Origin: DATJPR01 sp035506295
GTDB lineage: Bacteria > Bacteroidota > Ignavibacteria > UBA10030 > UBA6906
Direction of reading: 5' to 3'
NCBI GenBank assembly: GCA_035506295.1
Contig: DATJPR010000227.1
Coordinates: forward strand, 1-21,632
DNA: 21,632 nucleotides
The position numbers and the translations under genes are program-made. Positions 1-6,888 of the stretch are shown here, one piece after another (within the stretch, counting starts at the first letter, position 1; each line of letters begins with the position of its first letter). The notes beneath the pieces were generated by a model that saw nothing but the letters and a program-made list of their open reading frames with translations, was not told where the DNA came from and did no database searches.

Positions 1-807
1 CACCGGCTTGTCAAGGGCAAACCCGGTCACGGGCCACTCGTCCCTGCCGGCACGCTGAAACCTCATCGACAACCGTTCCTCCCCTTCGATCGGTTCCATC
101 GAATCCTTCTTCAATCCATGCCAATGGAGGACGGCGTTCACCGATGCGGCATCCCCCCGGACATGGCTCTCGGTGATGATTGCGGAGACGTCGAGGATGG
201 ATGCGGTCTGTGTCGACACCCGCTCGATCATTCGAAGGAGAGGTTCGCCGGAAACGATTTCATCCAGGTTAACGAGGGGGCCGTCCGGGGAACTGATGCA
301 GTGCGTTCTCTGGACATCGGCATCGAGGAGCTTCGGGAGAAGGTATTCCGCCCAAACCGAGATCTCCAGCGCATCGTTCCGATGAAATTCTTCATAAATG
401 AAATTGTGTGTCATCCCTTCAATATGAATGTTGTCCACCTCCTCGTCCAGGAGCTCTTCGGTAATGAACCGGTAGATCTCATCGTCGTCGACCGGAGTGA
501 GAAAGTCGATCACCACGCTGTGGTCCTCGAGATACTCGAGAAGGCGGTCCACTTCGGCAGGCAAGTCTTCAGGCCGCACATCGTCGACAGGGACAAATGT
601 CGGATCACCGATGAAATGGCGCACCGTCGTAGGCTCCGCGCTGGCGAACTGCCGTTCGAACTCGGCGATGCTCTCGAGCCATTCCGATTCGATGTCGGGT
701 GGGAGAGAGGAATCCCGGGGGGAAAAGAATCCGCCGTATTGTTCCTCGATCTGGCGGCGTTTGGCGTCGTTCAAATCGCGTTGGATCTGGTCGTCTCGTT
801 CAGACAT
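1..807 (-). CDS. Unrecognised acidic protein, 3' end outside window
   Basis: An open frame runs without a stop from ATG at 807-805 to the left edge (269 codons), so the C-terminus is missing. The start is supported by AGGGAGG about 7 bases upstream; an in-frame ATG two codons earlier (813-811) would leave almost no spacing. The protein is soluble-looking, with no signal peptide or membrane segment. It is rich in Asp and Glu, begins MSERDDQIQRDLND, and has an aromatic/acidic middle section (IYRFITEELLDEEVD, then FIYEEFHRND). The tail has alternating hydrophobic residues. I do not recognise a named domain. It lies 101 bp downstream of the SNF2-type gene on the same strand. I recall similar uncharacterised proteins next to SWIM/SNF2 genes in FCB-group genomes, so a joint function is plausible but unproven. 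The plus-strand frame over the same DNA (118-879) looks like a codon-bias shadow. Confidence 0.75.
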   Translation of the reverse strand, partial: MSERDDQIQRDLNDAKRRQIEEQYGGFFSPRDSSLPPDIESEWLESIAEFERQFASAEPTTVRHFIGDPTFVPVDDVRPEDLPAEVDRLLEYLEDHSVVIDFLTPVDDDEIYRFITEELLDEEVDNIHIEGMTHNFIYEEFHRNDALEISVWAEYLLPKLLDADVQRTHCISSPDGPLVNLDEIVSGEPLLRMIERVSTQTASILDVSAIITESHVRGDAASVNAVLHWHGLKKDSMEPIEGEERLSMRFQRAGRDEWPVTGFALDKPV

Positions 808-908
808 GATCATGCCTCCCTGTACTGTGTCTTTTTGAGAAAAGGAGCAGTCAGGTGTGCGGTCACTCTACTGCAATAGTAATAGTGCGGGGAGGGCGAT
901 TTTCCGAA

Positions 909-3900
909 CTACGAGGAAAACAAATCTTCGATCTCCTCCCGGGTCAGGGATTTCACGAAGCCGGGCTCCGTCGTGATCACGGAGGAGACAAGATGCTTCT
1001 TCTTTTCCTGCAGCTCGAGGATCTTTTCTTCGACAGAATCCCGGGTGATGAGCTTGTAAGAAAAAACCTGCCGGTTCTGGCCGATCCTGTGCGTTCGGTC
1101 AGTGGCCTGGGCTTCCACCGCCGGATTCCACCAGGGATCATAATGAAGAACGTAGTCTGCCGCGGTCAGGTTGAGGCCCGTGCCCCCGGCACGGAGGCTG
1201 ATCAGGAAGGCCTTCACCGAGGGATCATCCTGAAATCGGTCGACATGCACTTTTCTGTTGAGGGTTCTGCCATCGAGGTACTCGTACGGAATCTTCTGGT
1301 GGTCCAGGTGATGACGGAGGATGCTCAGCATCCTGACAAATTGTGAGAAGACGAGAACCTTGTGCCCTTCCTGCAGTATATCGTCGAGCATATCTTCGAA
1401 CGCGGAAAATTTCCCCGACCCACCGCGATACCGTTCATCTGCGAGGCTCGGGTGGCAGCACACGAGGCGGAGCTTCGTCAACCCTTCGAGCACTTTGACC
1501 GTGCTGCGCTTCACTCCCACCGTATCGATGCTCCGGAGAATGGCCTGCCGGTAGTATTCGCGCCAATGGTGGTACGCCGATCGTTGCAGTTCCTCCATGT
1601 CGCACAGGACGACGGATTCGAATTTCGGCGGCAACTCGGCGGCGACGAGTTCCTTCGTTCTTCTCAGCAGGAACGGGTGAAGAATGCGGCGAAGGGATGC
1701 CGCGGTGTTTTCATCCCGGTCCCGTTCGATCGCCCGGATGTAATGGTCCGTGAAGGTCTTCAGTCCTCCCAGCAGTCCGGGATTGAGAAAATGAAGCTGG
1801 GACCAGAGCTCCGTGAGATTGTTCTCCACCGGCGTACCGGTGAGGGCAAGGCGATGCTCCGCCTGGAGATGCCTCGCGGCGCGGGCATTCACGGACGCAA
1901 AGTTCTTGATGTTCTGGGATTCGTCGAGAATGACGTAGGTGAAAGGAACGTTGCGGAGAAACTCAATGTCCCGCCGGAGGATCCCGTAGCTCGAGACAAT
2001 GAGATCGTACGACTCGAAGGAGTCGCGGACGTGTTTCCGATCGAGGCCGTGGTACGCGAGGACGCGCAACACCGGCGCGAACCGTTCGGCCTCCCGTTGC
2101 CAGTTGTGCACGAGAGAAGTCGGGACAATGATCAGCGACGGACGGACGTTGTGGCCGGCGTGGACATGGGAAAGAAGTGCCAGGGCCTGGACAGTCTTGC
2201 CGAGCCCCATGTCATCGGCAAGCAGCCCGCCGAACCCGAACTCATGAAGAAACCGCAGCCAGTCATATCCTCCCTGTTGGTACGGCCGGAGTGTGGCGGA
2301 GAACCCCTCGGGGAGGGAAGGGTGCGAGATCCCGATAAAGGAATGCAACCGGTCCCGGTACTGCCGAAATCCTTCATCACCCGTGAGTTCCATCCCTTCC
2401 GAAAGGTCATCAAGAAGTGCGACATGGGTGCGGGAGAGGCGCAATCCGCCCTGCCTGGTGTCGCCCAGGAGCGCTGCCGCCTTGAATTTCTTCAGGAAAT
2501 CCTCCGGAAGAACGCCATACGACCCATCCGTGAGGCGCACATATCGCCTTCCTTCCCGGACAGCTTCGACGAACGCGTGGAGAGATGCAGGCGTGCCCTC
2601 GAACGTCGCGTCGACGTTGAGGTCAAACCAATCAATGCCTGAGGCTACGGTGAAGGCGATCGATGACGGTCCGTTCCGCACCCGGTAACGCGTGAGGTTT
2701 TCCTGGCCGTAGATTTCAAAGCCGGCGGCAGCGAGCTCCGGGAGGCGTTCGGTGATCCAGGCAAGAGGCTCGACCGTCGACGAAATCCGGAAGGCGGCCG
2801 ATCCTTGTTCCGCTTCACGAAGACCGGAGCCGGCAAGACGGCTTCGCGCGGCGTCCTCCAACGCGCGGTCGCGTTTCACCGTGACGATCGCTGGTCCGGA
2901 AAAGTGAATTTCAGGGGTTTCGGCCGCGACGGCATCGGAAGAAATCTCGATCCCCTCGCCATACGCGAACCGCAATCGAACAAGGAGCTCTCCTCTCGAC
3001 TCGGAAAGATAGAGCCGCGGGGTCGGAGGGGAATCGACAGTCTGGATGACATTCCCGCTGGAACGGAAGGCAAACCGTGCGCTCAGCGCGGGAAACGCGC
3101 GGGAGAGAAACAGGTCTCGATCTTTGGTGGGAACCACCAGCGGCGTCGCCATCTGTTTCAACCGAAGGAGCTCTTCTCCTTCTGCATTCCCCACCAGCCG
3201 CACCTTGTCATCCACGAGCACCCAGAGCGGCCGGAGAGAGAGGATCGTCATGTCATCCGAGACGGGCAGTGTACCATCCGGCCACTCAATCTCAGGATAG
3301 AAACTCAGTTCGCCTCCTGAATCGGAGACGCTGAATGCCAGTGTGCCGGGGCGTGAATCGATCGACAATCGTCTTCCCCTGACCGAGCCGCGCGTTTCGA
3401 GATAGATCTCCTTGCCCTCCAGCAAGAGCATCAGGTCGTGCCATCGGTAATGGTCACGCACCAGCCCGTGATCTTTTTCGGGACCAATCGCCTGCGCGAG
3501 TTCGGCCCCCGTCTCTTCTTCGATGGAGACTTCAATCCCCGGGCTCAACCTGTCGATGATGAGGCGATCGTCGCGCGAAAGGCCGTCGAGCTCCTGAGGT
3601 GAAAGATGCTGGAGGGTGGAGACCTGGCCGTCCGCGCCATCCTTCCTCACACGTATTCTGAGAGGAGTGATCTTCCGTTTTCCACGGTGCACCTGGAGGG
3701 CGTAAGCAAGTTTCCAGGGCGGGCGGCGGTCCCGGGAGTGCGATGGCTCGATCGAGGAGGAGTCGATGAGGCGGGCGACATGTTTGGCCCACTTCGGGTT
3801 CCGCGAAGGACGATAGGGCGATCCGCTGCCTGAAACGCGGGATGAGGGATCGGGTGCAAGCTCCGCGTGTGAGCCCTGGCGGTGCTGCAACTCGTACACG

Positions 3901-4181
3901 AGTGCGGCGACGTGCTCGCAGCGTCCACCGGCAATGCCACAACTGCAGGTGAACTCGACCTCGTGCCCGCGTTTCCGCACGACAATATTCTGCGGCTTGC
4001 CGGCCTGGACTTCCGCAACGAGCCGCTCGGGCTCGACGCTGATGAGGCGGACGCTGTCCTTAAGGAACAACTCCCGGCCGCGCCGGACGGCATCGGCCGG
4101 TGCGACACGGTGGAGAGCAATGTCAAGGAATCGAAAGTTCATTTGCGCCGACAATCCGGTATCCGCACCGGAACCGTTCAC
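909..4181 (-). CDS. SWIM zinc-finger SNF2-family helicase-like ATPase
   Basis: This is a 1090-residue Swi2/Snf2-type ATPase, expected to translocate on double-stranded DNA and remodel protein-DNA complexes. A SWIM-type zinc motif CxC-x6-CxH lies at residues 79-90 (C79, C81, C88, H90). About 530 residues with no domain I can name follow. The two RecA-like lobes occupy roughly 628-1085: Walker A DDMGLGKT (656-663), DESQ box (753-756), TGTP (781-784), PFLLRRTK (about 836-843), the GGTGLNL region (999-1005) and DRTHRIGQ (1028-1035). All helicase signature motifs look intact. The chosen start is GTG at 4181-4179, whose GTGA overlaps the folA stop. ATG at 4142 is an alternative; neither has a convincing ribosome-binding site, so translational coupling to folA is likely. 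Bacterial members of this class are related to RapA/HepA-like ATPases, but the substrate here is unknown. Confidence 0.93.
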   Translation of the reverse strand: MNGSGADTGLSAQMNFRFLDIALHRVAPADAVRRGRELFLKDSVRLISVEPERLVAEVQAGKPQNIVVRKRGHEVEFTCSCGIAGGRCEHVAALVYELQHRQGSHAELAPDPSSRVSGSGSPYRPSRNPKWAKHVARLIDSSSIEPSHSRDRRPPWKLAYALQVHRGKRKITPLRIRVRKDGADGQVSTLQHLSPQELDGLSRDDRLIIDRLSPGIEVSIEEETGAELAQAIGPEKDHGLVRDHYRWHDLMLLLEGKEIYLETRGSVRGRRLSIDSRPGTLAFSVSDSGGELSFYPEIEWPDGTLPVSDDMTILSLRPLWVLVDDKVRLVGNAEGEELLRLKQMATPLVVPTKDRDLFLSRAFPALSARFAFRSSGNVIQTVDSPPTPRLYLSESRGELLVRLRFAYGEGIEISSDAVAAETPEIHFSGPAIVTVKRDRALEDAARSRLAGSGLREAEQGSAAFRISSTVEPLAWITERLPELAAAGFEIYGQENLTRYRVRNGPSSIAFTVASGIDWFDLNVDATFEGTPASLHAFVEAVREGRRYVRLTDGSYGVLPEDFLKKFKAAALLGDTRQGGLRLSRTHVALLDDLSEGMELTGDEGFRQYRDRLHSFIGISHPSLPEGFSATLRPYQQGGYDWLRFLHEFGFGGLLADDMGLGKTVQALALLSHVHAGHNVRPSLIIVPTSLVHNWQREAERFAPVLRVLAYHGLDRKHVRDSFESYDLIVSSYGILRRDIEFLRNVPFTYVILDESQNIKNFASVNARAARHLQAEHRLALTGTPVENNLTELWSQLHFLNPGLLGGLKTFTDHYIRAIERDRDENTAASLRRILHPFLLRRTKELVAAELPPKFESVVLCDMEELQRSAYHHWREYYRQAILRSIDTVGVKRSTVKVLEGLTKLRLVCCHPSLADERYRGGSGKFSAFEDMLDDILQEGHKVLVFSQFVRMLSILRHHLDHQKIPYEYLDGRTLNRKVHVDRFQDDPSVKAFLISLRAGGTGLNLTAADYVLHYDPWWNPAVEAQATDRTHRIGQNRQVFSYKLITRDSVEEKILELQEKKKHLVSSVITTEPGFVKSLTREEIEDLFSS

Positions 4182-4645
4182 ACCTTTGCCACATAGTCGG
4201 CAAAGCGATAGCCGTCGTGATCCTCTTGGTGATGAAGAATGTATCGTGTTTTGAGAAGATGCTCATACGGGGGGAAGAAGACATCTCCCTCAGGGTCCTG
4301 ATCGACGAGCGTGAGATACAGCGCATCGCATCGTTCCAGGAAGGCGCTGAAGAGCGCCGCTCCCCCGATCACGAAGACCCATTCTTCCTTGCCTGCGGAG
4401 CGCAATGCGTCCTCGGGATTCCGAAAGCACTCAACACCCGGGATCGGTGTAGAAGTCACGACAAGCATCCTTCGTCCGTTGAGCGGCTTGCCGAGGGAGT
4501 CGTACGTCTTTCGCCCCATCAGCACCGTGTGGCCCATGGTCAACCGCTTGAACCTCTTCATGTCCTCGGAGATTCTCCAGGGCAGAGCGCCTCCGCGGCC
4601 GATGACGCGGTTCCTTGCGATTGCTGCGATGAGTGCGAGCTTCAT
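4178..4645 (-). CDS. folA: Dihydrofolate reductase
   Basis: This 155-residue cytoplasmic enzyme reduces dihydrofolate to tetrahydrofolate with NADPH, recycling the dihydrofolate made by thymidylate synthase. Family features are intact: N-terminal strand LALIAAIARNRVIG, the LPW motif (21-23), the presumed active-site acid D28 in SEDMKRFK, the cofactor segment GHTVLMGRKTYDSLG, and the late VIGGAALF glycine motif. Length is normal for a chromosomal enzyme. The start is ATG at 4645-4643, which overlaps the thyA stop in an ATGA junction with GGTGGCGGT just before it. A start ten codons further upstream would add residues not expected for the family and a longer overlap. The gene ends in a GTGA overlap with the SNF2-type gene, so thyA, folA and that gene are probably one transcript. 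Confidence 0.95.
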   Translation of the reverse strand: MKLALIAAIARNRVIGRGGALPWRISEDMKRFKRLTMGHTVLMGRKTYDSLGKPLNGRRMLVVTSTPIPGVECFRNPEDALRSAGKEEWVFVIGGAALFSAFLERCDALYLTLVDQDPEGDVFFPPYEHLLKTRYILHHQEDHDGYRFADYVAKV

Positions 4646-5454
4646 ACCGCCACCGGAAATTTGATCGCCGGCCACGGATCATAACCGACAAGCGTGAAAT
4701 CTTCGAACCCCAGCGCGTCCACCGATTTGCGCGCAATCTCCACCCTCGGCAGTGAGCGAGGAGTGCGCTCAAGCTGTTCGCGCAAGCCGTCGATGTGGTT
4801 GACGTAAATATGGGCATCAACAATTGTATGACTGAAGGATCCCGGCTTGAGGTCTGCCTCCTGTGCGAGGATCATCGTGAGCAGGGAATATGCCGCAAGG
4901 TTAAATGGAATGCCGAGGGCGATGTCCCCCGATCGCTGCGTCAGGTGACAGTTCAAGAGATCACCCTGCACATTGAAGACAAATGAATAGTGACATGGCG
5001 GTAGCTTGCTGTCCAGGGCATTGCCCGGTTCCCATGCCGTGATGACCATCCGCCGCGAGGTGGGATCGTTTTTGAGCATCTCGCGGACGCGATTCACCTG
5101 ATCGACTTCGGTGACGTCGTATTTTCTTGTCTCGGGATTCCATTGCGCGCTGGGGAATCGACGCCAGTATCGCCCGTAGGCCGTATCGAGGTTCCCATCC
5201 TTGTCCGCCCATGCATCCCAGATCCTGGTGTGTTTCCGGAGATTCCGAATATGATCTTCTCCGGAGAGGTACCAGAGCAACTCGTACAGCATCGCGTCGA
5301 AGTTGACCTTCTTCGTGGTGAGCAAGGGAAATCCATCCGCGAGATTCACCGTGTAGTGTTCGGCGAAGCAGGAGAGCGTGTCGGTGCCCGTGCGGTTCTT
5401 CTTCCGCACGCCGTTGCGCAAGACTCGGTCAACCAGGTCAAGGTAGACTTGCAT
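4642..5454 (-). CDS. thyA: Thymidylate synthase
   Basis: This 270-residue ThyA-type synthase converts dUMP and methylene-tetrahydrofolate to dTMP and dihydrofolate. Diagnostic elements are NRTGT near residue 20, PLLTTKK (43-49), YGRYWRRFPSAQW, the dUMP-phosphate arginines in SRRM (133-136), the catalytic cysteine C154 in LPPCHYSF, RSGD (174-177), GIPFNLAAYS and HIYVNH (215-220). Length is close to the E. coli enzyme (264). The start ATG at 5454-5452 has GGAG about 8 bases upstream and begins MQVYLDLVDRVL, as in relatives; an earlier in-frame start at 5520 would fall inside the promoter. It heads the minus-strand unit and pairs functionally with folA. ThyA enzymes yield dihydrofolate, unlike ThyX enzymes, which fits the linked reductase. 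Confidence 0.97.
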   Translation of the reverse strand: MQVYLDLVDRVLRNGVRKKNRTGTDTLSCFAEHYTVNLADGFPLLTTKKVNFDAMLYELLWYLSGEDHIRNLRKHTRIWDAWADKDGNLDTAYGRYWRRFPSAQWNPETRKYDVTEVDQVNRVREMLKNDPTSRRMVITAWEPGNALDSKLPPCHYSFVFNVQGDLLNCHLTQRSGDIALGIPFNLAAYSLLTMILAQEADLKPGSFSHTIVDAHIYVNHIDGLREQLERTPRSLPRVEIARKSVDALGFEDFTLVGYDPWPAIKFPVAV

Positions 5455-5491
5455 GAGGATCTCCGCGGAATTCGGAAAGGGGGATCCAATT

Positions 5492-5520
5492 ATGATACAT
5501 ACGCGGGGGGGGAAAGTCAA
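5492..5520 (-). promoter_or_regulatory. Sigma-70-type promoter of thyA operon
   Basis: Read on the minus strand, TTGACT (5520-5515) is followed by exactly 17 bases and TATCAT (5497-5492). Each hexamer matches five of six bases of the sigma-70 consensus at optimal spacing. Transcription would begin near 5485, giving a leader of about 30 bases before the thyA ATG at 5454. The spacer contains a run of eight C. No second promoter is obvious at the overlapping thyA-folA-SNF2 junctions, so this one probably serves all three genes. Confidence 0.75.
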
Positions 5521-5628
5521 CGGATTCCGGTCCTGACGGGGTCAAAAAAAGGATCTTTCTGACAGGTCCAGGACGTTTCATAGGTGGTGCAAATATCGGA
5601 AACCGGGACCCCTTCGAAGGAGAAAAAC

Positions 5629-6810
5629 ATGCAGAGGCGCTACGACTATTTGATCATCGGCGGCGGAATGACTGCGGACAGCGCCGTGGGGGGAATTCGT
5701 GAGATCGACCAATCCGGTTCGATCGGCCTTGTCACCATGGAAGGAAGCGCGCCCTATAAGCGTCCTCCTCTTTCGAAAGGACTGTGGAAGGGAGATCCGC
5801 TCGAAAGCATCTGGCTCGACAATGCCAGGTCGCAGGCGGAAATCCATTCGTCGCGCACGGCCGGTCGGATCGATCCGAAGGGAAAAACGGTCGTTGACGA
5901 TCAGGGTGACGTCTATGCGTATGAGAAACTCCTTCTTGCGACGGGAGGCGAGACGCGACGGCTTCCCTTCGCTGCCGGAGGAATCGTCTACTATCGCACG
6001 GTCGAAGACTTCGCGTTACTGAAGCGACTGGCGGGCACCGCCGGGCGCTTCGTCATCATCGGCGGCGGATTCATCGGAACCGAAGTGGCCGCCGCCCTGG
6101 CGATGAACAAGAAACAGGTGACCATGGTCTTCCCGGAACAGGGGATCGGCGAGAGAATCTTCCCGAAGAGGCTTTCAAGTTTTCTGACAGACTACTATCG
6201 GTCAAAGGGTGTCGTCGCGATGACAGGCGAACAGGTGGCGAACGTCACCCGATCGGACGGGACCACCAGCGTAACAACGTCGTCGGGGAAAAAAATCAGC
6301 GCGGATGCCATCATCGCCGGCATCGGCATGCAGCCCAACGTCGCTCTCGCCCAGGCTGCCGGACTCGAAGTCAACAACGGCATCGTCGTGAATGAATACC
6401 TGCAAACCACCGATCCTCACGTCTTCTCTGCGGGAGACGTTGCGAATTTCTTCAGCCCCGTGATGGGAAATCGCATGAGAGTCGAACATGAGGACAACGC
6501 GCTCTCCATGGGGAAGACTGCAGGCAGGAATATGGCGGGTGCACAGGAGAAGTACTCGCATCTACCCTTCTTCTATTCAGATCTGTTCGATCTTGGGTAC
6601 GAAGCGGTCGGTGAATTGGACAGCAGGCTCGAGATGGTGGAAGATTGGAAGGAAGAATTCCGCGAAGGCGTTGTCTATTATCTGCGCGACGGCGTGGTCC
6701 GCGGCGTGCTGTTGTGGAACACGTGGGGGCAGGTGGACAACGCCAGAAAGCTCATCGCTGAAAAGGCGCCGATGACGGCGAATACGCTGAAGGGACGGCT
6801 GCCCGCGTGA
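5629..6810 (+). CDS. AIF-like FAD/NAD(P)H oxidoreductase
   Basis: This 393-residue flavoprotein belongs to the pyridine-nucleotide disulfide reductase fold. An N-terminal FAD Rossmann motif (YLIIGGGMTADSA, 7-19) precedes the PYKRPPLSK segment (42-50) typical of apoptosis-inducing factor (AIF) and rubredoxin/ferredoxin-reductase relatives. A second Rossmann motif (FVIIGGGFIGTEVA, 141-154) should bind NAD(P)H, and the second FAD motif is VFSAGD (265-270). No redox-active CxxxxC pair is present. The C-terminal part (about 312-370) resembles the AIF C-terminal domain: PFFYSDLFDLGYEAVG, then YYLRDGVVRGVLLWN. The start ATG at 5629 has AAGGAG at ideal spacing; the frame extends 15 codons upstream without support. 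The electron acceptor is not identifiable. A ferredoxin- or quinone-linked NADH oxidoreductase is an alternative reading. It is the first plus-strand gene. Confidence 0.88.
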   Translation: MQRRYDYLIIGGGMTADSAVGGIREIDQSGSIGLVTMEGSAPYKRPPLSKGLWKGDPLESIWLDNARSQAEIHSSRTAGRIDPKGKTVVDDQGDVYAYEKLLLATGGETRRLPFAAGGIVYYRTVEDFALLKRLAGTAGRFVIIGGGFIGTEVAAALAMNKKQVTMVFPEQGIGERIFPKRLSSFLTDYYRSKGVVAMTGEQVANVTRSDGTTSVTTSSGKKISADAIIAGIGMQPNVALAQAAGLEVNNGIVVNEYLQTTDPHVFSAGDVANFFSPVMGNRMRVEHEDNALSMGKTAGRNMAGAQEKYSHLPFFYSDLFDLGYEAVGELDSRLEMVEDWKEEFREGVVYYLRDGVVRGVLLWNTWGQVDNARKLIAEKAPMTANTLKGRLPA

Positions 6811-6888
6811 GCGCTGGTGGAACGGAAATCAGGAACAGCTGCCCGAGGAATAACGTTTGTTTGAAGGAAAGGACGATCGCAACCCACC

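Noticed and set aside
118..879. 253-codon plus-strand open frame
   Set aside because: The minus-strand frame over the same DNA has a good ribosome-binding site, conserved-looking composition and operon position; the plus-strand product has no motif.
1362..2642. 426-codon plus-strand open frame
   Set aside because: It is antisense to the intact helicase core of the SNF2-type gene and has no recognisable domain or ribosome-binding site.
5455..5520. Upstream in-frame extension of thyA to 5520
   Set aside because: It would place the start codon within the -35 element of a near-consensus promoter and add residues absent from the family; ATG 5454 has a proper ribosome-binding site.
5529..5575. 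GTCCTG...CAGGAC inverted repeat in the divergent promoter region
   Set aside because: It has only 6-bp arms with a long spacer, which is common by chance.
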